Positions 31,438-43,381 of a DNA stretch of 64,000 bases are shown here, piece by piece. The DNA lies in the NCBI GenBank assembly GCA_039566865.1, contig CM076960.1, positions 3,906,001 to 3,970,000 of the forward strand, in the 5' to 3' direction. The number at the start of each line of letters is the position of its first letter. Position 1 is the first letter of the stretch. This stretch comes from Aurelia coerulea (lineage: Eukaryota > Cnidaria > Scyphozoa > Semaeostomeae > Ulmaridae). Both the position numbers and the translations under genes were made by a program. The notes under the pieces were generated by a model. That model did not search any database, was not told the DNA's origin, and was given only the letters and a program-made list of their open reading frames with translations.

Positions 31438-33882
31438 TTAAATAATGTCAGCGGTTTTCGGAACGATCATGAATGCAAAGAATTCATAACTAATTACGAA
31501 ATCTTCGTCATATCCCCTCATGAGACGGCCTTCATTCACTGTCCAGTTAGCTTTTCTTGGGTCTTCTAGTTTGTTTCCAGCAAAATCGAAATTCGTGACT
31601 TGATCCCCTCCATCTTTTTGCGACCAAGAAGATGTGGCCATGTCATCACAACGAGCCCAATGGAAATCTCCTCCCCAAACGCCTTTCGGCCATTTGGTGT
31701 CTTCTAGAGAAATCAGCAACGCAACCACATGCCCGTCTTTTGGTACTTTGATTGGATCTGGCATTTCGGTTCCACAATTCACCAACCCATCATATTCTGC
31801 TGCCTTCAAAACTTCGGGTCCTGTGATACTCTTATATTTATGTCCCGACTTTCTTCCTGGCTGTGCAAACGTATTAGTGGCCATATTGACAGCATAATTG
31901 TAGCAGTTGTTGTTGACTTGATTCTTGTACGACATGAACTCTCCATCACAGTCATGGGCAGGATCGAACTTCATTGATGTGCCTTTGACAGTGTCTCCGT
32001 ATTTTGGTACCTTGCCATCGTTAGGAGTTTCAACATAAGTTGGTGCAATGGTGTGGTCATGTTATGCATGATAGGCAACTGAATGGAGCACATCAGAATC
32101 AGGAATGATTCCTCTGAACTTTGGAGATCGCATGAGACTCATTTTTTGAATTGCAGCTTCTGATTTAATGACGCAGATAAATCTAAAAAAATGGATAGCA
32201 AATTAAAAGCTTTTTGTGAATTGCAGTGGCGGAAATTCAGTTTTTGAGTGGAGGGGCAAGCACCGTCAACTTTCCGAGTCTAGGAAATGCTTTTGTTTTC
32301 AGGTATTTTGCTGGAAGACCGGACATAAATAGGGTCCTTAAATATGCCAAGAGAATATGTATATCGATTTTAAAATATCATATATTCAGCAGTTGATAGA
32401 AAGAGGCAAGAATGTATTTGGAAGGTAGGGCTAACAGCTACAAGGACCCTGGGGGCGAAGACCCCAGGAAAATTTTTGAGGACGTGCTTCATACTTTTGC
32501 TTAGAATGCCTTTCACGACTCTATGTTTGCCAGTCCTGAATTGGGATTTTGATAATTTTGTAACATTTTCAAATGGAGTAGCATCATCCCCAGAACCTTT
32601 TTTGAATAGAAATAATCGATTTTGGCTCAAGAGATCTCCTGGATCCCTTGTTTGCCTGTGACAAATCTGAATATTTGACGACATGAATAACCATTTCTCA
32701 AAAAAATTTTTGCACGAAGAACCCCTACTCTGTCTTAAAACGCTTCTCGCAATCCAATTTTTGCTTGTCCTCAACATGGAAACTTTGAAAATTCGCTGAT
32801 TGTTTGTCTGAAGTTTTTGTCCAGGAAAATTTTGAGAACTCCAACCTTTACATTGGCTTAGAATGCCTCTCCCAATCACGTTCCGACATCACGCGGAAAT
32901 ATTGCTACTCTCGGACCTATACCCAACAACTTTCTTCTCGTTTTTGAAATAAATGAAAGTGAATAAGGACTTTAGAATATGCCTTTGAGCTTGTGAATTT
33001 TGTTTGCTCTTTACAGATAAAAACTCTTCTACTTCTTGATGGTGACTCGTTCCTTCGTTGCACTTTCGATTCCACGTATGTTTCCGACTTTTACGGAAAA
33101 TTTCCGAGTCTTGTCGAATTGGGGGGGCAGTTGCCCCTCCAACCCCCCATAATTTCCGCCACTGGTGAATTGCATTTGTTTTGAAATGTATCAAAAACTG
33201 GAAGAGATTTTTGTGGAAAATGCAACGTGGCAACAATTCATTAAAATGTTTTAAATTATTGATATACAATTCCATTTCGATGAAGGAGTATTTTAAGATT
33301 ATTAATTTTATTATCAAGACGTAGCCATTACACTAAAATTGAAAGAATGGGGGCTGGCTATGGGTTTGGATTTTGTGATGACCAAGGGCGTTTTACATAT
33401 CTAGGGTTTCTAGAATTGCGATGTGCAACAAAAATACTGCAGGCCATGACATGCGCCCATCAGTTATTTTGCTTCTCAAAAGCGATAAAGTCTTTTTAAT
33501 CCAACAATATTGCGTTCCGCAGGCTCCCGGTTAAAAACATGTGAGTTTGATTTTCTTTCTCAATAAATCAATACCCACATATCAGATTTTGTCAAGCTTG
33601 GTGCCAAATTCAAAGTTTAAATCTCTTCTATTTACAAATTTAAACAACGGGAAAGTTGGATTTATGGCTCCTTCACTATATCCATTCAAACGGTCCACCT
33701 ATTTTTGGGACACCCAGCATATTGAAAGCTAATGGAAAGAAGCGCGTCTATACAGTATAACAAAATGAATGTAATGAAGTAAAAGGCCTTACCAGATCTT
33801 TCTTGTCTTCAATGTCTTCGTCTGATCAAAGACCCAGGAGAATGATCAACAAGACAGGGAGAAGTGTCCTTTTATAAACCAT
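31438..33882 (-). pseudogene. Broken gene for a papain-like (NlpC/P60-like) domain protein
   Basis: The long frame 31438-31974 (178 codons) continues upstream in frame to an acceptor at 32183 ('tttttttag'), but a TAA at 32062-32064 interrupts it after 'VLHSVAYHA'. The domain shows NNCYNYAV (likely nucleophile Cys), 'NTFAQPGR', 'DGHVVALLI' (likely His), 'DFHWARCD', 'WSQKDGGDQVTNFD' and 'YEFFAFMIVP'. I know this combination from bacterial hypothetical proteins of permuted papain/NlpC type, so a cysteine peptidase or amidase role is likely by family. A candidate first exon at 33793-33882 has a signal-peptide-like start (MVYKRTLLPVLLIILLGL), then an in-frame TGA at 33826-33828, then an acidic stretch and a GTAAGG donor. 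Its phase does not match exon 2, so an exon may be missing. A hAT element fills the intron. Confidence 0.6.
32224..33164. mobile_element. hAT-type non-autonomous element with exact 8-bp target duplication
   Basis: Ends CAGTGGCGGAAATT and AATTTCCGCCACTG; GTGAATTG is found at 32216-32223 and 33165-33172. It lies just upstream of the second exon of the papain-like pseudogene, in its intron. The interior has degenerate about 110-bp repeats that make a 169-codon minus-strand chance frame (32370-32879). No transposase. Confidence 0.93.
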
Positions 33883-34359
33883 GTTTGAATTGAACAACCA
33901 TGGTGAATAAACAATTTTATATCTCAACAATGACAATTGTGGATCTTCTTTCACCTTACAGATAATTCTGAAAATTGCTGGCGGAGCTCCAAGATATTAA
34001 ATTAAAACGGGGGAGCCTAGTAGGGGATTTTAGCTTTTTCCATCAAGTTGAGAGAATCTATCGATGAATTGTTGGGAAAAGCTCCAGCTACCCCCCACAT
34101 CTTGTTAACCACATGACGTACTTTGATAAGGTAGACTTGGATTTTGTGAAAATGTTTGATTCAAGGAGAAAAGCTTTAAGATAATCATTATAATCTTTGA
34201 CCATTTCATTCTTAAACTTTTCCCCCTTGACGTGGAATGAGGATCTATCTACTTTCGATTCATAACGTGAAGTAAGTAAGTAAACCACAACTTCTTTGGA
34301 CTAGACTTGCCCAATGTCTATTTCGTCAACTCAGTCAAAATGTGAATAAAATGTCAGTT

Positions 34360-34565
34360 CAGTTGAGTTCAGTTCATTCTAAAATTCCACAACATACATA
34401 TGCCATAATAAATTACAATACACTATCACAACAATTTACAATGAAGTAATACAAACTGACAAAATCACAACTTAATAATGAATTTTTATGCAGGGAATTT
34501 CTTAAAGAAGCAGCTCTCTCATTAGGTAAACTGATCGAAGAGAGAGCCTGCCCTGAAATTGCATA
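34360..34565 (-). mobile_element. LINE 3'-end fragment
   Basis: Read on the minus strand, it matches the 3' UTR of the 4730-5837 / 14541-15325 LINE family, including 'tttacctaatgagagagct' and the closing 'gaactgaac' repeats. No coding part remains. Confidence 0.7.
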
Positions 34566-34642
34566 TTTTGTGGAAGTAGAAGTAGAATCTCGTTCATCGA
34601 AAGCAAATCAAATGGAATTTGAAAAGCACTTTCGATAAACTA

Positions 34643-35400
34643 CCGGGTGTCCCAAAAAGTACTCCTGTTAAAAAAGCCATCAAAAATTGATTATCAAATC
34701 TGTGATGAAATTTTCTTTTTGATTGTTTTGTCAAAGACCCAAAGATATTCATAGATGCTAAAATTTTGCTTTTGATGAAACAAGGTGGAATAATTACACG
34801 TTGAAAAACCTTATTTTGAGATATACTTTCTAAGCAATATACTCAATCTAACAGTCAAAACATTTAGATTTTTGATCATCATTGAAGTCTCCAATGAAAG
34901 TTTTTCTACGAAACTTTTTTTTATTTTACATTGAGTTAGTAGATTGTAATTTTCTTTTTGACTTGTTTTGTCAAAGACCCAAAAATATTCATAGATGCTA
35001 AAATTTTGCTTTTGATGAAACAAGGTGGAATAATTACACGTTGAAAAACCTTATTTTGAGATATACTTTCTAAGCAATATACTCAATCTAACAGTCAAAA
35101 CATTTAGATTTTTGATCATCATTGAAGTCTCCAATGAAAGTTTTTCTGCGAAATTTTTTTTTATTTTACATTGAGTTAGTAGATTGTAATTTTCTTTTTG
35201 ACTTGTTTTGTCAAAGACCCAAAAATATTCATAGATGCTAAAATTTTGCTTTTGATGAAACAAGGTGGAATAATTACACGTTGAAAAACCTTATTTTGAT
35301 ATATACTTTCTAAGCAATATACTCAATCTAACAGTCAAAACATTTAGATTTTTGATCATCATTGAAGTCTCCAATGAAAGTGCACATTTCTTTTTGCCAT
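34643..35400. repeat. mariner-type end followed by three tandem 240-bp copies
   Basis: CCGGGTGTCCCAAAAAGTAC after a TA starts the block. 'ttttgtcaaagaccc' then recurs at 34724, 34964 and 35204, exactly 240 bases apart, with almost no differences between copies. The paired minus-strand 70-codon frames are by-products of this repetition. Confidence 0.88.
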
Positions 35401-35994
35401 TTATGACCAAACTAGAAGCTTTGTATGCACAAAGAAATTGATCTGGTAATCATCAGTGCTTTTCGTTCTATGATTCAAAACCAGGCAGCCCTAAAAAGAG
35501 CTAAATTTGCTAATTTTAAACCAAGTACAAGATCAGCTATATCTTGGAAAATAATTTGGTCCTTGATCTACTATAATTGAAGACAAGAAAAATTATTTGG
35601 TGAGGCCTTTTACTTCATTACATTCATTTTCTTATACTGAATAGACGCGCTGCTTTCCATTAGCTTTCAATATGCTGGGTGCCCCAAAAATAAGTGGACC
35701 GTTTGAACGGCTATAGTGAAGGAGCCATAAATCCAACTTCCGCGCTCGTCAGATTTGTCAATAGAAGAGATTTTAACTTTGAATTTGGCACCAAGCTTGA
35801 GAAAATCTGATAAGTGGGTACTGATTTATTGAGAAAGAAAATCAAACTCACATGTTTTTTCAAACCCAGAGGATTTTATCTCCGCACACACCTTACCTTA
35901 TAACTTGAATTTTAAGCATAAAATGGACCTGTGTCTGGAAACACACTTGGGAGTAATTAATGACCACATAACTCAAAAATATTGTCTAAATATT

Positions 35995-36190
35995 GGAAAA
36001 CCTTGTTTTGAAATGTTCAAGAGGGCACAGCAGGGGCACAGGTAGTGAACATGAAGATTTTTGTGGAACCTCTAAGAAACTCGCAAGAAACTCTGAGTAC
36101 TCAAAATCTGATAATTCTAAGAAACTTTCAGTACTGGCCCAAATTCTTAGTTTCTTATAAAGTTTCTTTTAAAGTTTCTTATAAAGTTTA
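35995..36190. repeat. Dispersed 'aagaaactc' repeat, copy 3
   Basis: Same phrases as at 5860 ('aagaaactctgagtact', 'ctttcagtactggcccaaattc'). Confidence 0.6.
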
Positions 36191-37259
36191 GTTTATTAGT
36201 CTCGTAGTTTCTTTATTTCTTTAGATGTTGCCTGTTGCGTTTTGTTTAGTTTCCTTTTTTGCGTATCCTGTAAGCATTTAGCCAATAGTTCTTTGTAACT
36301 CCGGTGTTTACAGTGATGATAATAATAATTATTATTATTTTATCATAAAAAAAATACGTGTAGTTTGAAAGCAAGTTTAGCCACTTTTCTATAGCTCTTA
36401 AACTTTTCAGAAATATTCCATACTGTATTTTGCGAAATTACAGCGTATGTCATATTTCAACTAATTTTGGGAAGTGACCTGATCCAGTTTCTTAATGGTA
36501 AAGCTGAGGAGAGAGAGACTTTTGCCAGAAAGCATGTTATAGACCTTTAACAAAATTTTATTCACATTTCAACTGAGTTGACGAAAAAAAGAATTGGACA
36601 AGTCTAGTCCAGAGTAGTTTTGGTTACACCAAGCTGAGAATCGAAAGTAGATAGATCCTCTCTGCACGTTTAAGAAGAAAATGGTCACAGGTCAACTGGC
36701 ATTTTGTGACTATCTTTGATTCAAGGATTAAACTTTAAGAAAAAATCATAAACTTAAAGTGTACTCCTTGAATCAAAACATTGTCACAAAATGCAAATTG
36801 ACCGTATCAAAGTAAGTAATGCGGTTAACAAGATGTGGGGGGTAGCTGCGGCTTTTCCCAACAATAGGTCCATAGATTCTCTCAATTTGATGGAAAGAGC
36901 AAAAATCCAACTTGAATTTTAAGCATCAAATGGACCTGTGTCAGGAAACACATTTCGGAAATTAATGACCACACAACTCAAATGATATTTAACCGGGAGC
37001 CCGAGGAACGCAATATTGTTGGATCAAAACGACTTTATCACTTTTGAGAAGCAAAATAACTGATGGGCGCATGTCATGGCCTGCAGCATTTGTGTTACAC
37101 ATCGCAATTCTAGCAACCCTAGATATGTAAAACGTCCTTGGTCATGTGATCTTAGTTTTTTATAAAAAATAAGTGTATCAACCTCCTGAAAAATTCAGGT
37201 TCAAGTTCAGAGCCGGATCGGGACCGACTTTATCACTATAAAGTAGGGACTGGGACCGC

Positions 37260-37680
37260 GTTATGAAATTATGGGGAGGGTGTCACACCGCTACACCCCC
37301 TCATTTGCGCCCCTGTCGGAGTGTCTTGGAAACGGGGGGGGGGGGGGGGGTACATAACATATTTAGGGTACGGGTATGTGCCGCCCATATGGATGGGTTT
37401 TTGGGCCCAAAATTCTCTAAACAAGTGTCCTTTTCGGCAGATTCTCCATAAACATGGGTGTAGGTTCGCTGAAATTCGCAAAAATGGTTACAAATTGGCA
37501 GTTTTCCGCCAAAATTCATCATAAAAGTGGGTATCAAAAGCAAGTTTCGGTAATTAGAAGAGGGTAGCTTTCTGAAAACCGGGCGGCAGACCCCCGTCCA
37601 TCCTCAAGTCATGTACCCCCCCCCCCCGGGTAAGAAGTCATGTCCCCCGGGTAAGAAGTCATGTACCCCCCCCCCCCCGG
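37260..37680. repeat. G- and C-run rich TE remnant
   Basis: A run of about 17 G at 37335 and two C runs at 37617 and 37667 bracket sequence with repeated 'taagaagtcatgt' and 'cccccgggtaagaagtc'. Similar 'ggggggg-tacataac/acatacgggg' ends occur at 61470. No gene. Confidence 0.5.
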
Positions 37681-37689
37681 GTTCTTTTA

Positions 37690-38620
37690 TGAGACACTAA
37701 GAATTCGAGCCACTACTGAAATTTTCTTAAAATTATCAGATTTTCAGTACTCAAAGTTTCTTACGAGTTTCTTGAAAAGTTCCATAATGATGTTCATGTT
37801 CACTAAGTGTCCTTGCAAAAGTTTCAAAACAAGGTTTTTTCAAGCCTTTCCAATATTTAGACATTACTCATAAGTACCGTCCGATTACACGTATTTTTTC
37901 TATAAGAAACTAAGAATTTGGGCCAGTACTGGAAGTTTCTTAAAAGTATCAGATTTTGAGTACTCAGAGTTTCTTACGAGTTTCTTAGAGGTTCCATAAC
38001 AATCTTCATGTTCACTACCTGTGCCCTCGTGAACATTTCAAAACAAGGTTTTTTAAGCCTTTCCAATGTTTAGACATTACTCAAGTCCCTTAGAGTAATA
38101 TGATACAGGAAACAAGTGAAAGTAAAGTAAAAACATGTCGAGGATTTCCTTTATCAAAATAAATAGTTTCTTAGCTTATCTTTTCCCAGTACTGGAGTTT
38201 CTTAATTTTTTGGCGATCTCAGATCTGAGAGTTGAGTTTCTTATAAGCAGTTTCTTATAAGGAAAAATGCGTGTAATATGATACAGGAAACAAGAGAAAA
38301 CGAAGTAAGAATATGCCAAGGATTTCTTTCATCAAAATAAATACACCTATTTTTTTCATAAGAAACCTCTTATAAGAAACTTAGACTCTCATATCGCCAA
38401 AAAATTAAGAAACTCTTGCATGTTTTCTTTATTCTCACTCGTTTCCTGTATCACATTACTCGGAAAGTACTTAAGTAATGTCTAAAAATTGGAACAAGGT
38501 TACGGAACACCTTGTTTGAAAGGTTCAGGAGGGCTCAGATCTGATAATTTTGAAAAACTGTCAGTTCAGGCGAAGATTCTTAGTTTTCTTATAAATTGTA
38601 AGCCCAGTAAGGGCAACTTT
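37690..38620. repeat. Dispersed 'aagaaactc' repeat, several inverted copies
   Basis: At least three partly inverted copies of the family ('agtactcagagtttcttacg', 'gatacaggaaacaagtgaaa' and its mirror 'gtttcctgtatcac'). This shows that the full repeat has inverted halves. Confidence 0.6.
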
Positions 38621-38715
38621 TAACTTAGATATCCTCAAGGACTTGAAGAATATGAATGGGCCCTTAGGAGGAAAATTTATATATTCCTTACTCGAATCCA
38701 TTAAAACATTAAAAA

Positions 38716-38985
38716 CAGACGTAGCGCACTCTGCGATCAATGGAAACACCTGTCCTAAAGTTCTGCGACCAATTGCGATCCCAAAACAAAAGAGTCACTT
38801 GATGTTGATCTGTTTCCAAAATTCCCGCCTTATTGTCTTTGAAACATGGCACCGAAATTCTGCAACACTCTGCGACCAATGGAAACGTCCTGTCGCAGAG
38901 AGTCGCAGAGTTCAGCAAACCAAAATTCTGCGACACTCTGCGACACTTGCGACACTTTGCGATTTAATGGAAACCAGGCTTTACA
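38716..38985. repeat. 'ctgcgac' repeat element
   Basis: 'ctctgcgac', 'gtcgcagag' and 'aatggaaac' recur many times in both directions. The outer ends 'gcgatcaatggaaac' and 'gcgatttaatggaaaccagg' suggest a small transposon with repeated subterminal motifs. Confidence 0.5.
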
Positions 38986-39389
38986 TAATCGTTGCGTTAC
39001 AGACCCGGGTGGATCATGAAAGGAAAAACCAGCATTTAACGTCTGTCAGTGCTGACCAATCAAAAATCGCGTTGTCTGGTTCCCTGTGATCACCTCTTAT
39101 AACAGTTGATAACGTAAAATTATTCCTATGTCATCTTGACAGGGCAGCCGTTGCTCTGTGTACCATATCACGAAAACAGGACTGCAAATGAACAATTCAT
39201 GCAAGGTAGGCGCCCTTGGGTGGACTCGATAGACTCGGAATTTTTGGTAGGTATTGAAGGCCTTCTGAACCTCCTTCTCCAATAGGCAGAATTTGAGAGA
39301 TTCTCGCTTATAGTAGCGAATATCAGCGAGAAATAAAAAACCTGCTGTTTTAAAGATGTTTGTGTTTGACTGATTGACTGAGGAATATA

Positions 39390-39585
39390 TATCCATGAGC
39401 GTACGGGGAGATCAAAGTTGGGGGGGGGGGGCGGCCCCATAAAAAATCCATTGTTTGCGAAAATTTTGCCCGACTGAACGCAGATTTCTGCCCAATTATG
39501 GCCAATTTTTGCAAATGTTTCCAACGTTGCGGGGGGGGGGGGGGCTGCAGCCCCCAGCCTCCTACGCCAAAGTATATGTCCACCT
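39390..39585. mobile_element. Relative of the 11459-11636 miniature element
   Basis: Shares 'gcgtacggg', 'ccattgttt', 'gcccgactga' and 'tttccaacgttg' with that copy, with G runs at both termini. Confidence 0.6.
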
Positions 39586-39719
39586 CAGTGAATTCTACTT
39601 TTTACAGAATTGTGTACGTTTGGCATTACCAATCAAGCACACCCTGGGGTAAAGTTATACACATTCCGCTCTGGAACTTTTAGTTGAGTTAATGTTTCTC
39701 TTCAAAATAATTTCAGACC

Positions 39720-42586
39720 ATGTCTCCCTTCAACATCGAAGAGGACAATAAAGATGCAAAGAAAATGGTCCATGCTGCGAAATATGCGGAATGGAGCACA
39801 ATGAAGAAACTTATGGACTCCAAGCCATACCTTGTCAACTGCATACCAGAAGGATCTCATTGGGGAGTTTTGCATCAAGCAGTGTATTGGAACAACAAGG
39901 ATGCTGTGAATAAAATCCTGGGAATGAAGACCTGCGATGCTCTGATCAAAACAAAGGCTGTCAGAGACCAGCTAGTGCCACCATCAAGTAATGCAATGGA
40001 TATTGCCGACAAAATGGGAGAAAGAAGCGAAGTCAAACAGATGATCCAACAAAGCATTCAGTATGAAAGAAGCAAAAGATTCTCGGCTGACATCCCCTAC
40101 AAAGTTTCACGAAAAGATGGCCGAAAAACGGCTGAAGAACTACCCCTGTTCATCCGTGAAGTTGCTCTGTACAAGGATACGCTTTTGGGTGCAGAAAAAC
40201 ATCCTAAGGAGCACTTGATCGATATAATGAAGCAGATTTTTAAGAAAGAAGATCATAATTGGCCTAAAATCGAAAAGCAACTGCATCAAGCGCTGTATGG
40301 ATTTGACAGAGCAGCTGCTGATGAGATAATATGCACAGGAACAGAGGAAAAGTTCTTTGCTGAAACAATCAGGCTTTACACTGGTAACTGGGTCTATAGA
40401 GAGGTCAACCAAGCACTTGCCAGAGAGTTCGCAAAGAATTATAACCCACCGGCCCAAGATCTTGCTTTGGGCCTGTACGCATTGCTGTTTGATGTGACCA
40501 TCAGCTTTTGGAAGCAACTGAACCAAATGGCTTCTAAAACCTATCGAGGTATGTTTTTGCTCATATTTATGGAGCAAGGGCGTTGGGACACATTTTTACT
40601 GCTGTTTTCAACTGTTTTTGGCTTGGTCATTTGAAATTGAACCCCTTTCTATTCATGTATATTTGTGCACCCTCGCACGAGAAAGGCTTTAAGCCGGCTG
40701 CCACTAGGTAGAACAAAGGAGAGTAAAATTTCAAATGGCCAAACCGAAAAAGATTTAGGCAAAGCTGAGTTTGCAGACAAGGAGAGACGAACATGAGAAA
40801 ACAACGTACTAACACCCTTTGACCGAGATGATGTACAGAACCGATCGGCAAATCACTTCCAAAATTTTTACGACAGTTTGAACTTTGACGAAATATTCAA
40901 GGTTTGAGGACTTTTTCTTGCTGTGTTTTTCGACAACGATTTTACGGAAGACGGTGGCTAAAGGTACAATAACTGGATTCTATATTTTAAACTATGAAAT
41001 TAGGAATAACTCAATAGCAATAATTTTTCCGATAAAATTTTTTTAGGCCAAATGACTCAAGGTTTCTTTTTCAGTGATCGGAACAGGGCGACGGGGCTCT
41101 ATGTCTTGAGTGCTGAATCCGAATCTAGAGTAAAAAATTTCGTACAACGTATTTCGGTAAAGTTTCCTTGATGGTGGCCGTTCGTCAAAGTGCTGTACCA
41201 TACGGGCTGTCTCAAAAGAACTGTGCCCCATTTGCATGGCTGTTGCGGAGGAGCTGTGCGTTCTATTGTTCTGTTCTTGATACAATTGCATAGGGCAGGG
41301 TTCAACTTAGGCGTTGCGATCTGGTTTTAGGCAATCGGATGAGTGGTTGCTCAGTTATGGCACACGTAAGTCAAAAAAGTGATCGTTTCAAAAACAGCAC
41401 TTTTGCTCTCTGAAGTGTCAAAATCACATAACTTTCGATAGAGAGTTCTAGCAATGCATTGGTCTTTTTCTACATGTTTTACCAGTAAACAACACGATTA
41501 ACCCTTTTTTAACAGTAGAACACTTCCAACATAGCAACAGAACCCTTTCATGCAGTATTTATTTGACTTTGGTATATTTGCAGAAAAAAGAAAGTGCTGT
41601 TTTTGAAGCCATACCTTTTCGACTTTGGTGTGCCACAAATGAGCAACCATTTGTCAGGTCATGGGTAGTTAGACACTGCTGGTGTGCTTCTATGGAGGAC
41701 CGCTGGATAATATGTATCTGGGGAGGAAATTTTTTATAGTACTGCGGAGGAGATATCGAAAGAACATATCTCCTTCACAGTACTATAAAGAATTTCCTCC
41801 GCAGATACATATTATCCAGCACTCCTCCATAGAAGCACACCAGCAGTGTCTAACTACCCATGGTCAGATTGGCTAAAACAAGGTCACAAACTTTAAGTTA
41901 AGTTACTGTATGGATAGTTGTGCTTCGAACTGAGCTTTGTACGAAACAAAGCTCTGTTCGAAGCACAATTACGACTATTTATACAACACACATACAAGAA
42001 GACTGTTTGTGCACTTTAGAACCTGCCTTAAAGCAAGTGTGCAATGGTAAATAGGTACCTCTATAAATAGAACAAAGAAATAACTCAAACACAGCAGTGT
42101 TTCTTAGCAAGATAAAGATCTCATTCTTCGGCTACCCTTTGTTGACATTGTGTGCAACTTCGATTTGAATGGGGTATTTTTAGATTTTCTCCTCTCTGCA
42201 AATGCAAGCTTTTAACCTTGCACAAACCCTTTCACAAAAAAAAATAAATGTGTATGTGTTATTACGTTATAGGTGTGTCGAATAAGAAGTATAGCTATGC
42301 AGTTGGGCAAGACATCATGTTCACCACTTTTGTCTCTAGTAGCAGCAATGAGTCAGTGGCAAGGGGATGGGCTGGTGGGAATGGAACATTATTCATCATG
42401 GACAACAGCGCTGATACACCATCCAGGCCGAAGAATGTAAAGCCGTATTCTGTGCACGCACATGAAGATGAGTACGTGTATGCGATTGGTGCTGAGTTTC
42501 ATATCACGGCAGTTGAGAACGAAGGTGGCTTACGAAAGGTTCATCTGGAGCTCTTGAAAACATGCACACTCTGTGGCGATCCTTGA
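39720..42586 (+). CDS. ART2: ankyrin-repeat mono-ADP-ribosyltransferase, two listed exons (39720-40548, 42273-42586)
   Basis: Paralogue of ART1, 14.6 kb downstream in the same orientation, about 380 residues. Exon 1 has exactly the same length as in ART1 (829 bases). ATG at 39720 directly follows 'tttcagacc', so a 5' untranslated exon is likely. Two ankyrin-like units lie at about 14-110, the ART domain at about 130-380: 'LYTGNWVYREVNQALA', YRG with R276, FVSSS (298-300), ExE E341/E343 ('HEDEYVY'). The donor G-GTATG and acceptor 'acgttatag' split the same glycine codon of YRG. All residues of the arginine-type R-S-ExE triad are kept, so an active enzyme is expected. The intron carries foldback element F. 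Several N-terminal helices differ from ART1, while the catalytic core is more conserved. No signal peptide is seen. Confidence 0.87.
40630..41640. other. ART2 intron, no other gene
   Basis: The first part resembles ART1 intron sequence at 27450-27660. The short minus-strand frames at 41043-41305 overlap one another in different frames and show no domain. Confidence 0.35.
41658..41864. mobile_element. Foldback element F, copy 2, in the ART2 intron
   Basis: Two arms of about 100 bases with almost no spacer ('ggtagttagacactgctgg' mirrored to the end). CAG flanks both sides. The same family lies 3' of ART1 at 30277-30582. Confidence 0.85.
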
Positions 42587-42842
42587 GAGATAACTATCGA
42601 CTATTTGCCAAGCCTATAGGGTGTCTAAAAAGGTGTCCAAACTTATTGCAATTTCAATTTTGTGTAATAGGGCATTGTTTTAATACAGTGAGTATACACT
42701 CTTCTTTCTCTATTTTTCTTCTTGTTCTTCATCTGCGAAGGCGCTAGCATTCTACGATGCAGCAAAAGATGCCCTGAAACAAGTATGGCTAACTGTGGCC
42801 TTGTGCAAGCGAAAAGGAGTTGCTCAGTGAAGCCATGAGTAG

Positions 42843-43295
42843 CATAGGGTCCAAATCTTTATCTCGGCGTAAAAAGGCGGGTGTAAAACTCAATGACCTA
42901 TTTCTTCTGATTGAATGGCTTGAAAGAAACTTTAGATACTTATCTATAATTCTACCCTTGGACTTTCCTGAAATTTTGAATATTTTTGGAAATTACAGCG
43001 TATCTTACATTTCAACTTATTTGAGGATGTACGTCATCAAATTTCTAAATCATAAACCAAATGAGTCACAGACTTTTGCTTGATACTATTTTGTAGGCAT
43101 TCATAAACTATGGTTTTCTTCGAAATTATTTCATGTTAGGTCAAACAGTTTAGAAATTACGATGGTTTTAAGTTTTTTGAAAATTTTTCTTGAATTCTTG
43201 AAAAAGAAGAAAAACACTCTAATTCTGAAAATATTGAAGATTTCAGAAAGTTCCAACGGTAGAATTATAGAGAATTAGCTAAAGTTTCTCATTTT
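42843..43295. mobile_element. Family-X TIR element, truncated copy
   Basis: Left end CATAGGGTCCAAAT and left arm present. The right arm ends near 'agctaaagtttct' without the terminal CATAG complement. Confidence 0.65.
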
Positions 43296-43381
43296 TGTTT
43301 AAATTTCATCAAGGCTATCGTTGATGTATTCACAGTGCTTCAAGAAGTTGCTCAGGCCAAAACGCCAGAGCTCTGGTGCTA

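Larger units (their letters stand above)
33370..37150. repeat. Shuffled inverted segments around the papain-like pseudogene
   Basis: Three blocks occur twice, inverted but in different order: A 33370-33535 / 36985-37150; B 33537-33790 / 35608-35875; C 34020-34340 / 36545-36905. On the left the order is A-B-C, on the right B-C-A, so this is not a simple palindrome. Block B includes a mariner-like end (CTGGGTGTCCCAAAAATA) and the donor of the candidate first exon. At 35560-35605 the plus strand carries a decayed second copy of that exon end ('ttgaagacaagaaa', then GTGAGG). Confidence 0.75.

Noticed and set aside
32370..32879. 169-codon minus-strand frame as a gene
   Set aside because: It lies wholly inside a hAT miniature element and is made of its internal repeats.
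40549..40634. C-terminal end of the 304-codon ART2 frame
   Set aside because: Read-through past the GGTATG donor; the ART domain continues in exon 2.
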